A stretch of 64,000 nt of DNA from Bradyrhizobium sp. 190 (GCF_023073415.1 NZ_JADPJL010000026.1:95473-159472), one strand, 5' to 3'. Shown: positions 25,155-34,961, numbered from the stretch's first letter. Notes: generated by a model not told the origin, from the sequence alone. Translations and numbers: made by a program.

Positions 25155-27535
25155 GCTGCCGGCCTTTCTGCGTCGCGCGCAGCCAAAACCGCCTCTACGA
25201 CGCGATATGGCGTAATCGGCGACTGCATCAGTTCGACGCCAAGCGGGCGCAACGCATCGTTGACGGCGTTGGCGATCGCGGCCGGAGGGGCGATGGCGCC
25301 GCCCTCGCCGATTCCCTTTACGCCGAACTGCGTATAGGGCGACGGCGTCTCCATGTGATCGAGACGCGGCGCCGGCACTTCGGTCGGCCCGGGCAGCAGA
25401 TAGTCGGCAAGTGTCGTCGCCAGCGGCTGACCGGCCGCATCGAACGGCATCTCCTCGTACAGCGCGGTGCCGATGCCCTGGGCCAGACCGCCATAGATCT
25501 GGCCATCCACCACCATCGGATTGACGAGAACGCCGCCGTCCTCGACGATGACGTAATCGAGGATTTCGACCTCTCCGAGATCCGGATCGACGGCGACGAC
25601 CGCGGCATGCGCGGCATAGCTGAAGGTCCCGGAATCGCGCTGTGGCTTGTAGCCCGACGTCACTTCCAGTCCGCCGGGATCGACATCGGGCGGCAGATCC
25701 TGCGGCCGGCGATACCAGGTGTGCGCGATTTCCTTTAAGGTAACGCTGCCGTTGACGCCGCGAACTTCGCCGTTCTGCAGGACCACCGCAGCCGGATCGT
25801 GTTGCAGCAGCTTGGCGCCGATGCGTCTGGCGCGCTCGCCCAACTCGCGGCAGGCGGTTGCGATCGCACCACCTGCCATCACCATCGAGCGCGAGCCCCA
25901 GGTGCCCGTGGAGTACGGCGTCATCGCCGTGTCGCCGTGGATCAAGCGCACCTTGGCGACGTCGACGCCCAGCACCTCATGCGCGACCTGGGCGAGCGTC
26001 GTCTCCATGCCCTGACCGTGGGAATGCACGCCGACGCGGAGTTCGAGCCCGCCGTCCGGTGTCAGGCGCGCGGACGCCTGTTCGTGGCCGGGCACCATTG
26101 GAATACCCCAGCCGGAATAGACTGAGGTCCCGTGCGCGGCCTGCTCGCAATAGATGGAAACGCCGACGCCGATCTTTCGTCCATCGGCTTCGCCCTTGCG
26201 CTGGCGTGCGCGCACGCCTTCGATATCGATTGACGCAAGCGCCCGTCGCATCGCCTCGGGATAATCGCCGCTGTCGAAGTGCTTGTTGGTGATGTTGTCG
26301 AACGGCATCTGCTCGGGCTGCACCAGATTGCGCAGGCGCACTTCGCCCGGTTCCAGCCCGGCTTCCGTCGCAACCAGATCGAGCATCAGTTCCAGCGCAA
26401 AGCAGACGCCGGTTCGGGCCACGCCGCGATAAGGCAGGATCGGACACTTGTTGGTCGCGACCGAAAACGTCCGGCAGCGATAGGCCGGCATCAAATAAGG
26501 TCCAGGCAGGATGCTGGCGACCTGCGCCGCCTCAAGGCACGCCGAGAACGGATAGGACGAGTATGCGCCGGAATCGACGGTCGCTTCGCAGTCGATGCCC
26601 CGCAGCCGTCCGTCGCGATCGGCATAGACGGTGATCTTGTAGTGGTGCTCGCGGCAGTTGGAGCTGGCGGTGAGGTGTTCGCGGCGATCCTCGGTCCAGC
26701 GCACCGGATGGCCGCGATGCATCGTCAGCCAGGAAAGGCAGACTTCTTCCGGCAGCAAGATTCCCTTGTGTCCGAAGCCGCCGCCGACATCAGGCGAAAC
26801 GATACGGATTCGGCCCTGCTCCATGTCGAGGCACTCGGCGAGGCCACTGCGCGTGATGTGCGGCATCTGGGCTGAGGAATAAAGCGTGAGCTGGTCGAAG
26901 CGGTGATCGAAGGTCGCGACCACGCCGCGCCCCTCGAGCGGCGACATGCACTGCCGCGCGGTCGATATCTCGCGCGACACTTTGATCGGCGCATCGAACG
27001 CCCTGGAGATGTCGACCTCGAAGTTGGTTTCGAGAAAGACGTTATCGCCCCAATGCTCGTGCACCAAGGCCGAACCCGGCTCCCGCGCCCTCCGCATGTC
27101 ATAGACGGCGGGAAGCTCTTCGAGATCAAGCGTCACCGTCGCCGCAATGTCCTCGGCTTCGGCACGCGTCGGCGCCACGCACATGGCGACAAGTTCGCCG
27201 ACCTGGCGCACCTTGCCGGTGGCGAGCACCGGCTGCTCGGAAATCTTGAATCCCGGCAGCCCTGAAACCGCGCGGATCGGATTGACGCCGGCGAGATCCG
27301 CCGCAGTGAAGACGCTGCCACGATAGTGCTCCGGCACGTGGATGCCGCGGATCAGCGCATGCGCCAAAGGGCTGCGCACAAAGGCAACGTCCTGCAGCCC
27401 GGCAAGGCGGATGTCAGCCACGAACTGGCCACGGCCCCGCATCAGGCGATCGTCTTCCTTTCGCGGCAGCCGGGCGCCGACGCCTTGTCCGGCGCCCGCT
27501 CCGCCTGCGGAAGGAAACTCGCGCTCATTGCGCAC
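25151..27535 (-). CDS. Molybdenum hydroxylase large subunit (xanthine dehydrogenase/CoxL superfamily)
   Basis: About 794 residues from GTG 27535 (GGGGAG 9 bases upstream); an open frame to TTG 27583 lacks a site. Molybdopterin-binding motifs are present: VSPDVGGGFGHKG near 247, the GQGMETT region about 530, and the catalytic glutamate in GVKGIGEGG near 745. The active-site loop reads PYRGVAR near 381, not the AYRCSFR of true CO dehydrogenase (form I), so CO is unlikely. The enzyme would hydroxylate an N-heterocycle or aldehyde using water. It is the catalytic subunit of the three-gene set and is preceded by an amidohydrolase gene. Confidence 0.92.
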   Translation of the reverse strand: MRNEREFPSAGGAGAGQGVGARLPRKEDDRLMRGRGQFVADIRLAGLQDVAFVRSPLAHALIRGIHVPEHYRGSVFTAADLAGVNPIRAVSGLPGFKISEQPVLATGKVRQVGELVAMCVAPTRAEAEDIAATVTLDLEELPAVYDMRRAREPGSALVHEHWGDNVFLETNFEVDISRAFDAPIKVSREISTARQCMSPLEGRGVVATFDHRFDQLTLYSSAQMPHITRSGLAECLDMEQGRIRIVSPDVGGGFGHKGILLPEEVCLSWLTMHRGHPVRWTEDRREHLTASSNCREHHYKITVYADRDGRLRGIDCEATVDSGAYSSYPFSACLEAAQVASILPGPYLMPAYRCRTFSVATNKCPILPYRGVARTGVCFALELMLDLVATEAGLEPGEVRLRNLVQPEQMPFDNITNKHFDSGDYPEAMRRALASIDIEGVRARQRKGEADGRKIGVGVSIYCEQAAHGTSVYSGWGIPMVPGHEQASARLTPDGGLELRVGVHSHGQGMETTLAQVAHEVLGVDVAKVRLIHGDTAMTPYSTGTWGSRSMVMAGGAIATACRELGERARRIGAKLLQHDPAAVVLQNGEVRGVNGSVTLKEIAHTWYRRPQDLPPDVDPGGLEVTSGYKPQRDSGTFSYAAHAAVVAVDPDLGEVEILDYVIVEDGGVLVNPMVVDGQIYGGLAQGIGTALYEEMPFDAAGQPLATTLADYLLPGPTEVPAPRLDHMETPSPYTQFGVKGIGEGGAIAPPAAIANAVNDALRPLGVELMQSPITPYRVVEAVLAARDAERPAA

Positions 27536-27572
27536 GGTGACGTTCTCCCCGATCGAACTGACGCTGACCTCC

Positions 27573-28850
27573 CTACGCGGCAACGGCTTGCGGCAGAATT
27601 GGCGCTACTGCGTCGTATCGCGCACCGGCGCGAAGGCAGAACTCAGGCTGCAGCAGACGCTCGGCGATGACTTCATTGTTCTCGTTGTCGCGAAGGACAA
27701 ATCGTCCGCTTCGCTCCGTGATCACCGAGACGTCGGCTTCCCTGCCAACCTTGAGGGCGCCGATTTCGTCAGCACGGCCGAGCATTTTGGCCGGGTTAGA
27801 TGTGACCATCGGCACGACCTGCTCAAGCGCGAGGCCGAGCGCCATCATCGAGCTCATCGCCTGGACGAGGCTGAATTTGGCCTGGCCGGCGAAGGGATGA
27901 TTTTCGTCATCCTCGTGCTGATCAGGGGTGCCGGCGGGCGCAGGCACATGGGTGTTATAGCCGTGAATGTCGGCGCCGAGCGTGGTGGGAACGATGCCGG
28001 CGGCGAGCGCCTTCTTGGCGAGACGATAGGAAAAATGGCTGCCGTGACCGACGTCGACCTTCAAGCCCCGATCGAGCGCCGCCTGGATCACCGGGTGCAC
28101 TTCCCCCTCACGGTTGACGAAGCCTCCGGGATGCCGCGTGAACGGATGCGCCAGCACATCGCCTTCTCGCAGCAAGGGAATCACGCGCGCCAAAATCGTA
28201 TCGACGTCTTCGCCATTGGTGCCGCTTTCAGGCAGGCCCCAGAGCTGGCCGAAGTGCACATAGACCGGCAGATCTGCGCGACGTCCAATCTCCGCCGCCA
28301 TTTCGATAACGCGAATGCCCCAGCGCGCAAAACCGCCGATCTCGGCATGGGCCTTGATGCCGCGAACAATATCGAGATTGGCCGTCGCCGACTTCACCGC
28401 GGCATCGATGTCGACGCCATCGGGGCTGTAGAGCTTGGGATAGTAATGGCCTTCGAGCCCGCCCACCAGGTAAGCCGACAGGAATGCATAGACGCGCGAC
28501 TTCGCAGGCTCGGCGACGAAATGCCGGAAACCCGGCAACGTCATGCATGACGGACCGCCCTGATCGACCAGCGTCGTCACGCCGGATTGCACGCCCACCA
28601 TGTCGGCATTCATGCCGAAGCGGCCGGTAACATACTGATAGACATGCGCGTGCGTATCGATGAGGCCTGGCAACACCAACTTGCCGGTCACGTCGACCAC
28701 CTCCCTGGCGCTGGTCGGCAGGATGTCTTGTTGCACGGCGGCGATCTTGCCATTGCGGATGGCGACGTCCTTGATCCCGTCGATGCCGGAGGCCGGGCAG
28801 ATCACGCGGCCGCCGCGCAGAAGCTGGTCGAAGGTGGCGCTAATAGCCAT
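27573..28850 (-). CDS. Amidohydrolase/deacetylase family metallohydrolase
   Basis: 425 residues, TIM-barrel amidohydrolase. The metal site is visible: DTHAHVY near 63, IKAH (possible carboxylated lysine) near 164, HFGQ near 198, LAHPFTRH near 232 and GADIHGY near 293. The subgroup is that of uncharacterised amidohydrolase/deacetylase proteins near dihydroorotases (an Agrobacterium relative acts on acetyl-mandelate). GAGGAG lies 7 bases before the ATG. It is the first gene after the palindromic operator at 28901-28922 and probably heads the unit through the Rieske gene. Confidence 0.85.
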   Translation of the reverse strand: MAISATFDQLLRGGRVICPASGIDGIKDVAIRNGKIAAVQQDILPTSAREVVDVTGKLVLPGLIDTHAHVYQYVTGRFGMNADMVGVQSGVTTLVDQGGPSCMTLPGFRHFVAEPAKSRVYAFLSAYLVGGLEGHYYPKLYSPDGVDIDAAVKSATANLDIVRGIKAHAEIGGFARWGIRVIEMAAEIGRRADLPVYVHFGQLWGLPESGTNGEDVDTILARVIPLLREGDVLAHPFTRHPGGFVNREGEVHPVIQAALDRGLKVDVGHGSHFSYRLAKKALAAGIVPTTLGADIHGYNTHVPAPAGTPDQHEDDENHPFAGQAKFSLVQAMSSMMALGLALEQVVPMVTSNPAKMLGRADEIGALKVGREADVSVITERSGRFVLRDNENNEVIAERLLQPEFCLRAGARYDAVAPILPQAVAA

Positions 28851-28898
28851 GAAAGATCTCCTCTGTCCTCGCCGGCGGAGCTAGTCACCGCTCTCGCC

Positions 28899-28928
28899 AG
28901 AATACGAAGCATACTTCGTATTTTACAA
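28899..28928 (-). promoter_or_regulatory. Predicted sigma-70-type promoter of the amidohydrolase/hydroxylase/liv unit
   Basis: On the minus strand TTGTAA (28928-28923) and TATTCT (28904-28899) are separated by 18 bases. The palindrome at 28901-28922 fills the spacer and touches both hexamers, so a bound repressor would block RNA polymerase. Transcription would start near 28892, about 42 bases before the start codon. Confidence 0.55.
28901..28922. promoter_or_regulatory. Perfect palindromic MarR-type operator
   Basis: Arms AATACGAAG and CTTCGTATT are exact reverse complements around a 4-base centre (CATA). The 22-bp size and AT-rich ends suit a winged-helix MarR dimer. It lies between the divergent amidohydrolase (start 28850) and marR (start 28991), so one site could control both directions. 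Confidence 0.75.
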
Positions 28929-28990
28929 GAGCAAACTTCATGCCATGATCTTCCCGTGGCGAAGCCCATCGAATCGAGCTACTCGCATCA

Positions 28991-29509
28991 ATGATCCGAG
29001 GCTGGGAGAGTGCGTTGCGGAAAGCAAAAAAGCGTCATGGCGAGACCAGACATCGCCCGTGGCCGCTGTCAGAACGACCGGGCTTTCTGATCCGGCGGCT
29101 GCATCAGATTCACGTCGCGCTGTTCCAGGAAGCGTGCGGAGATTTCGAGGTGACGCCGCTGCAATACAGCCTGCTTTCGGCGCTTGCGGTGCGGAAAACC
29201 GCCGATCAGACCACGTTGGCGGCCGATATCGCGCTGGACAGGACGACGACGACCGGGGCGCTCAAGCGGCTGGCCGCCCACAATTATGTCGAGAGAGCCG
29301 TAAATGATGAGGACCGCCGCGCGCGGCTCTGTAAATTGACGCCGGCCGGAGCGGCGCTTCTGGCAAAAATCGAGGCATCAGCGCGGGCCGCGCACCGCGC
29401 CACGCTCGATAACTTAAGTGAACGGGAGCAAGCCGTATTCGTCGACATGATGCAGCGCATCGTCGCGGCACACTCCAATCGCGACAGCGCTACTGCCCTA
29501 TTCGATTGA
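28991..29509 (+). CDS. MarR-family transcriptional regulator
   Basis: 172 residues. A long basic head (about 25 residues) precedes the MarR fold: PGFLIRRLHQIHVALF, LLSALAVRKTADQTTLA, recognition helix DRTTTTGALKRLA near 78-90, and the wing NDEDRRARLCKLTPAG, where the Asp/Arg pair contacts DNA in the family. It is divergent from the amidohydrolase-hydroxylase-liv unit and the palindrome lies between them, so it probably represses both until a phenolic or ring-amide ligand binds. The ribosome-binding site at ATG 28991 is poor, so a downstream start is possible. Confidence 0.88.
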   Translation: MIRGWESALRKAKKRHGETRHRPWPLSERPGFLIRRLHQIHVALFQEACGDFEVTPLQYSLLSALAVRKTADQTTLAADIALDRTTTTGALKRLAAHNYVERAVNDEDRRARLCKLTPAGAALLAKIEASARAAHRATLDNLSEREQAVFVDMMQRIVAAHSNRDSATALFD

Positions 29510-29654
29510 GCACGACGGTGCCATCTGCCGCCTTTTTAGTTCGAACTGCATAATTTGTAATCACTCGACACCTGCGCTGTATTCCATTGGAAGCAGCGGG
29601 GCGCTACTACAACCGATCGAGCGAAGCGGCTCTGTGTCGATCCTGTCAATGATA

Positions 29655-31322
29655 TCAGGTCGCGGTTGCAGCCAATTCTGGCTCGATATGCGGCACCGCT
29701 TCGACCAGTTCGCGTGTGTAAGCGGTTTTCGGATTGTCGAACATGGCCCGGCTCTCGCCCTGTTCGACGATGCGGCCGTTTTGCAGCACGATGGTCCGAT
29801 CGCACATCATTCGAACGACGTTGAGGTCGTGGCTGACAAAGAGGAAGGCCAGGTCATCCTCACGCCGCAACCGGTCGAGCAGTTGCAGCACCACCGCCTG
29901 CACCGAGACGTCGAGCGCCGCCGTCGGCTCGTCCAGCACCAGCAGGCGCGGCCGGCAGGCGATGGCGCGGGCGATGCCGACACGAGCCTTCTGGCCGCCC
30001 GAAAGCTGATGCGGAAACCGCGTCAGCAATTCGATGCCCAGTCCAACGCGCCGCGCGCACTCCTCCACCCGCTGCCGCAAGGCGTCGCCTGCGCGCAAGC
30101 CGCCAAGCCGCAGCATCGGATGGGCGATGCAGTCAAAGGCGGTGAAGCGCGGGTTGAGGCTGTCATTCGGATCCTGAAAGACGATCTGGATATCCTTGCG
30201 AAACGGTGACCGGTGAAAATCGCGCGCCGGGATGTGGCCGATCGACTGCCCCTCGAACGCGATTTCGCCCTCGCTCGGATCGATCAGCCGGCAGATGATG
30301 CGCGACGTCGTGCTCTTGCCGGAACCGGATTCGCCGACCAGACCGACACTCTCTCCGGCGCTGATCGTCATTGAAAAGTCTGCCACCGCCGCGGCCCCCT
30401 CATCGAATCGCTTGGCGAGTTTCTGCACTTCCAGCAGCGGCGGCGTACCCGGCGCCGGCTGCGGCCGGGCCGCGACGGGCACCGCAATTTGCCGCCCCCT
30501 CTCCTCTTCCGGCACCAGGTCCGCGATCCGCGAGCTCGCCGTGGGCGAAGCCGCCACCAGACGTTTGGTGTAAGGGTGCCGTGGCGCGTGGAAGAGAGTT
30601 GTCGGCTCGGCCTCCTCGACCAGCCGGCCCTGCTCCATCACAACGACGCGGCGACAGTAGCGGGCGGCGAGACCGAGGTCATGGGTGATCAGGATCGTCG
30701 CCATGCCGCGCTCGGCTGCAATACCGGTCAGAAGGTCCATGACGACCTTTTGCGTCGTGACGTCGAGGCCGGTGGTCGGCTCGTCGGCTATCAGCAGCGC
30801 CGGATTGCAGGAAATCGCCATGGCGATCATCACGCGCTGGCACATGCCGCCGGAGAGCTCGTGCGGGTAAGCGGCCATCCGCTTTTCGGGGTCGCGAATT
30901 TGCACGGCGCGCAGCAGCTCCAGCGCTTGCGCGCGCGCTTCATCTCGCGGCATTCGCTTATGGGCCGTAATCGCATCGGCGATCTGGTCCCCGACCGCAC
31001 GGATCGGATTGAGCGCTGCACGCGGGTTCTGGAAGATCATCGCCATCGCCGCGCCGTGCAGATGACGGAAATCACCCGCCGATATCCGCGTGATGTCCTG
31101 CCCGCGAAACCGGATATGGCCTGCCGTGATCCGCCCGGCCGCATCGAGCAGCCGCGTGATCGCAAAGCCGGTGACTGATTTGCCCGAGCCGCTCTCGCCG
31201 ACGAGGCCGAGCATCTCGCCCTCGCCGAGCGACAGCGTGACACCACGCACCGCCTCGACAAGGCCACGCCGCGTCGAGAAAGTCACGTGCAGGTCGCTCA
31301 ATGCCAGCAGCGATGAGGTCAT
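29655..31322 (-). CDS. Peptide/nickel-type ABC importer, fused double ATPase (DppD-DppF)
   Basis: 555 residues with two complete nucleotide-binding domains. First: Walker A VGESGSGKS near 42, signature LSGGMCQR near 158, DEPTTGLDV. Second: VGESGSGKS near 325, signature LSGGQKAR near 438, DEPTAALDV. Most relatives split these into two genes; the fused form is known from glutathione/GsiA-like systems. ATG 31322 overlaps the permease stop by 4 bases. It energises uptake through the two permeases encoded upstream. The first signature has Met-Cys after the two glycines, which is unusual but tolerated. Confidence 0.93.
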   Translation of the reverse strand: MTSSLLALSDLHVTFSTRRGLVEAVRGVTLSLGEGEMLGLVGESGSGKSVTGFAITRLLDAAGRITAGHIRFRGQDITRISAGDFRHLHGAAMAMIFQNPRAALNPIRAVGDQIADAITAHKRMPRDEARAQALELLRAVQIRDPEKRMAAYPHELSGGMCQRVMIAMAISCNPALLIADEPTTGLDVTTQKVVMDLLTGIAAERGMATILITHDLGLAARYCRRVVVMEQGRLVEEAEPTTLFHAPRHPYTKRLVAASPTASSRIADLVPEEERGRQIAVPVAARPQPAPGTPPLLEVQKLAKRFDEGAAAVADFSMTISAGESVGLVGESGSGKSTTSRIICRLIDPSEGEIAFEGQSIGHIPARDFHRSPFRKDIQIVFQDPNDSLNPRFTAFDCIAHPMLRLGGLRAGDALRQRVEECARRVGLGIELLTRFPHQLSGGQKARVGIARAIACRPRLLVLDEPTAALDVSVQAVVLQLLDRLRREDDLAFLFVSHDLNVVRMMCDRTIVLQNGRIVEQGESRAMFDNPKTAYTRELVEAVPHIEPELAATAT

Positions 31323-32167
31323 GTTCGCATGCGGGGGTCGAGAATATCGCGCACCCCGTCGCCGAGCAGGTTGAAGCACAGCACCGTCAGCATCAGCGCC
31401 AGGCCCGGAAAGGCGACCAGCCACCATTTGCCGGTGGAAATAAAGCGCGCTCCCTCCGCAACCATGATGCCCCATTCCGGCGTCGGCGGCTTGACACCAA
31501 GACCGATGAAGGAAAGTCCGGCGGCATTGAGGATCGCCCAGCCGAGGTTGAGCGATATCTGCACCGCCATGGCCGGCAGCACGTTCGGCAGTAGGAAGCG
31601 CAGCACGACCGAGAGATGGCTGTCGCCGCAGGCGCGCGCGGCTTCGACCCAGCCGACATTGCGACGGACATTCACCTCCGCCCGCGCAAAGCGGATGTAG
31701 AACGGCAGATTGATGATGGCGGTCGCTATGATGATGTTCTCGACCCGATTGCCAAGCGCTGCGACCATCGCCATTGCCAAAACGAAAAGCGGAAAGGCCA
31801 TCACCACGTCGACGAAGCGGCCGACGCCGCGATCGAGCCGGCCGCCGACATAGCCGCAGATCGCGCCGATGACGGCTCCGATGGCAAAGGAGATTCCGAC
31901 CGCCGAAACGGCGATGGCGAGATCGAGCCGTGCCGCGACGATAAGGCGGCTGAACACGTCGCGGCCAAGCTGATCGGTGCCAGCGATGTGCGCCGCGCTC
32001 GGCGGCATCAGGGCTTGCGACACGTTCGAGACGATCGGATCATACGGCACGATCCACGGCCCGAAAATCGCGATGAGCGCAAGCAGGAAGACACCGGCAG
32101 CGGCAACGGCGGTGAGCGGGTTGCCGCGCAGAATCCAGCCGGCATGGCGAAGCGTCGCTGAGGTCAT
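31319..32167 (-). CDS. Peptide/nickel-type ABC importer permease (DppC family)
   Basis: 282 residues, six membrane helices, with GTDQLGRDVFSRLI near 67 and the ATPase-coupling loop EAARACGDSHLSVVLRFLLPN around 178. The C-terminus LLGDGVRDILDPRM is diagnostic for DppC. The ATG overlaps the dppB-like stop by 4 bases. It forms the channel with the preceding permease. Confidence 0.93.
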   Translation of the reverse strand: MTSATLRHAGWILRGNPLTAVAAAGVFLLALIAIFGPWIVPYDPIVSNVSQALMPPSAAHIAGTDQLGRDVFSRLIVAARLDLAIAVSAVGISFAIGAVIGAICGYVGGRLDRGVGRFVDVVMAFPLFVLAMAMVAALGNRVENIIIATAIINLPFYIRFARAEVNVRRNVGWVEAARACGDSHLSVVLRFLLPNVLPAMAVQISLNLGWAILNAAGLSFIGLGVKPPTPEWGIMVAEGARFISTGKWWLVAFPGLALMLTVLCFNLLGDGVRDILDPRMRT

Positions 32168-33195
32168 CCGATTGTCACCCGTGGATCGGCGATGCCATAG
32201 AGGATATCCACCAGCAGGTTGACGATCACAAACACGGTGGCCATCAGCAGCACAAAACCCTGCACCGGCGCATAATCGGAAGACAGCAGCGCATCGAGCG
32301 CATAGGAGGCGACGCCCGGCCAGGAGAACACCTTCTCCACCAGGACATTGGCGCCGAGCATGGTCGAGAACACGATGCCTGCGATGGTGATGACCGGCAG
32401 AATGGCATTCCTTAGCGCATAAGTGACGACGACCCGCCACCAGGGAAGACCTACGGAACGCGCGGTGCGCACGAAATCGCTGCCAAGCGAGACCAGCATC
32501 GACGCCCGCGTGATACGTGCCAGCGGCGCCACCACGAACAGCGCCATGCTCAGCGCCGGCAAGATCAATTGCCTGAAGGCGGCCCACCATCCATCGAAAT
32601 CGCCTGCAAGCAGGAAGTCGATCAACAGGAAGCCGGTCCGCCTTGGCGGCAGCGACGCAAAGATATCGACGCGGCCGGTCGGATCGGGCGCAAGCCCGAG
32701 CAGGTAATAGAAGACATAGATCAGCAACAGGCCCGAAACGAACGTCGGCACGCAGACGCCGAGCGCGCAGAAAAACCGCACGCCGTGGTCGATGATGGAG
32801 CCCGGTCTCAGGGCCGCCAGCACCCCGAGCGGCACCGCCGTCACCAGTGCGATCAACAGCGCCGTGAAGGTGAGCTCCAGCGAAGCCGGCAGCCGCTCGC
32901 GGAGATCCTTCGTGACCAGCTGCCCGGTCATCATCGATCTGCCGAGATTGCCGCTGCCGACATCATAGAGATACAGCATCAGTTGTTCCGGCACCGGCTT
33001 GTTGAGGCCCATCTGCTTGCGGATGACCTCGATCTCCTCTTTGCCAGCATTCGGCCCCGAAGCGAAGAACACCGCGGGATCCCCCGGCAGCACCCGCATC
33101 AAGAGGAAGGTGAAGACGAGCACGCCAAAGAGCGCCGGCAGCGAGGACAGGAAGCGCCTGCCCGCCCGTACCACCGTTGCTCCAAGGGCCTGCAT
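32164..33195 (-). CDS. Peptide/nickel-type ABC importer permease (DppB family)
   Basis: 343 residues, a first helix LFGVLVFTFLLMRVLPGDPA near 21-40 followed by a long periplasmic loop and five more helices; RTARSVGLPWWRVVVTYALRN near 245 is the coupling loop and the end NLLVDILYGIADPRV is the DppB signature. It starts 12 bases after the binding-protein stop. Confidence 0.93.
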   Translation of the reverse strand: MQALGATVVRAGRRFLSSLPALFGVLVFTFLLMRVLPGDPAVFFASGPNAGKEEIEVIRKQMGLNKPVPEQLMLYLYDVGSGNLGRSMMTGQLVTKDLRERLPASLELTFTALLIALVTAVPLGVLAALRPGSIIDHGVRFFCALGVCVPTFVSGLLLIYVFYYLLGLAPDPTGRVDIFASLPPRRTGFLLIDFLLAGDFDGWWAAFRQLILPALSMALFVVAPLARITRASMLVSLGSDFVRTARSVGLPWWRVVVTYALRNAILPVITIAGIVFSTMLGANVLVEKVFSWPGVASYALDALLSSDYAPVQGFVLLMATVFVIVNLLVDILYGIADPRVTIG

Positions 33196-33207
33196 CTGAC
33201 TGACCTG

Positions 33208-34824
33208 TTACTTGCGATTGAGATCGCGATAGTCCACCTGGCGGTGGAATTGGTAGGTGTAGCCCTCGACCGAGGACGCCATCACGGCGTCCTGGCTGGG
33301 CTGCCAGAGCGGTATCTGCGGTATCTCGCTGAAATGGATGGCGTTGAGCTTGATGCCGTCCTCCTCATACTTCGACGCATCGGGTTCGAAACGTGCTTTC
33401 TGCGCGATCTCCACCAGTTCCGGATTGTTGATCGATGAGTAGTTCCAGCGCTGATTGCCGGTGTAGAAGTTGCGATAGAAGTAGTCGGTCGACGGCAGCC
33501 AGGCGACGATGCCCTCGGTGAAGAATGGAAGCTTCTTCTCATTGATCTGCGTCGACATCTGGGCGTCCGGCAGCTTCTGGATATCAACCTTGATGCCGAT
33601 CTTGGCCAGCGATTCCTTCACCAGCGCCGCCATCGGTTCTGCGGTCGACGCCTGGCCGACATTGAAGCTGAACGTGGTCGAGAAGCCGTCAGGCATCCCT
33701 GCCGCCTTCAGATATTCCTTGGCCTTGTCGAGGTCGAGCTTCACCGGCTGCGGGATCGGATAAGCGCCGCTCGTAGGTTTGCCATCTGCCCATGTCGCAC
33801 CGAACAGCGGCGACCCGCGGCCGAACAGCGCCGCCTTGAACATGTCGTCATAGGGCAACGCAAAAGCGATGGCGCGGCGCACATTGACGTTGTCGAACGG
33901 TGGGATCTGGTTGTTCATCGAGACGAAAGTGACGGCATTGTACTGGGGCGTCGAGATCACCTTCAGCTTGGCCTTTGCCTCGAGCGACTGGACGTCACTC
34001 GCCTGCAGATCGATGACGAGATCGGCGTCACCGCGTTCGACCAGATTGGCGCGCGTCGCCGGCTCCGGAACCGACTGCACGATGACGCGCTTGAAGAACG
34101 CCGACTTGTCGGCGGTGCCGCGATTCCATTCCGCGTTACGCGCCATGATCACCTGCTCGCCCGGCTTGAATGTCTCGATCTTGTAGGCGCCGCTGCCGGC
34201 CGTGTTCTCCTTCAACCATGCCAGTGCCCAGGGATCGTCTGCCGTCGCATGCGCCTTCGCAACCTTGGAGTTGAAGATGATCGGATAGACGGTAGCGAGA
34301 TTGGGCAAGGCCAGCTTGTCCGGCTTCGGCAGCGTCACCTCGATGGTCAGGGGATCGATCACCTTGAACTGGTCGGCCGAGGTCATCGATCCCGTGAGCA
34401 GCTGTGCCTTGCCGAGGACAGGCGCCGTGACGACCCGGTCAAGCGACCATTTGACGTCTTCCGCCGTGACCGGCGTGCCGTCCTGGAATTTGGCGTCCTT
34501 GCGCAGGCGAAATGTCATCTTCAACCCGTCTGGGCTGACTTCATAGGATTCCGCCAGCTCCCCCGTGATCTTGCCGAGATCAAACACCCATTTGCCGTTG
34601 AGTTGTTTGCGGCCGAAGGAAACCAGCCGGTCGTAGGTGCTCAGACTCACCGCGAAGGCTTCGCGGGTCGAACCCGGAATGTTCGGATCGAGCGTATTGA
34701 CCGATGCGCCGGTCACGTAGCGCAACGTCTCGGCGCGCGTTTGCGCCTGCACCGATCCAGCCGCCAGTGAGAACGCGATGGAGGCAACCACCATAAGCAG
34801 ACGCCTGGATCCTGTAACGCTCAT
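33208..34824 (-). CDS. Peptide/nickel-type ABC solute-binding protein
   Basis: 538 residues. Sec signal near 1-28 (LLMVVASIAFSLAAGSVQAQ), then the SBP_bac_5 fold: TLRYVTGASVNTLDPN, YDRLVSF, and TFRLRKDAKFQDGTPVTAEDV near 100. It is the periplasmic receptor for the permease/ATPase genes that follow. ATG 34824 is preferred over 34848 because it gives the normal signal and has AGGGA 9 bases upstream. The family binds peptides, nickel chelates, opines and glutathione, so the ligand is open. Confidence 0.92.
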   Translation of the reverse strand: MSVTGSRRLLMVVASIAFSLAAGSVQAQTRAETLRYVTGASVNTLDPNIPGSTREAFAVSLSTYDRLVSFGRKQLNGKWVFDLGKITGELAESYEVSPDGLKMTFRLRKDAKFQDGTPVTAEDVKWSLDRVVTAPVLGKAQLLTGSMTSADQFKVIDPLTIEVTLPKPDKLALPNLATVYPIIFNSKVAKAHATADDPWALAWLKENTAGSGAYKIETFKPGEQVIMARNAEWNRGTADKSAFFKRVIVQSVPEPATRANLVERGDADLVIDLQASDVQSLEAKAKLKVISTPQYNAVTFVSMNNQIPPFDNVNVRRAIAFALPYDDMFKAALFGRGSPLFGATWADGKPTSGAYPIPQPVKLDLDKAKEYLKAAGMPDGFSTTFSFNVGQASTAEPMAALVKESLAKIGIKVDIQKLPDAQMSTQINEKKLPFFTEGIVAWLPSTDYFYRNFYTGNQRWNYSSINNPELVEIAQKARFEPDASKYEEDGIKLNAIHFSEIPQIPLWQPSQDAVMASSVEGYTYQFHRQVDYRDLNRK

Positions 34825-34961
34825 TGGATTTATTCCCTGTTTTGCCAAGTTTTCTGAATGAGAACATCAACTTAAAAGCAAGGGATATGCCAACCAGACC
34901 CCGCGGGAAGCACAAGCATAGTAGGTATGAGCCAAGCTCCCCAGCATCCATCGAAAATTGT

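Noticed and set aside
25151..27535. CO dehydrogenase (CoxL)
   Set aside because: The loop characteristic of form I CO dehydrogenase is absent, so the gene is called only to superfamily level.
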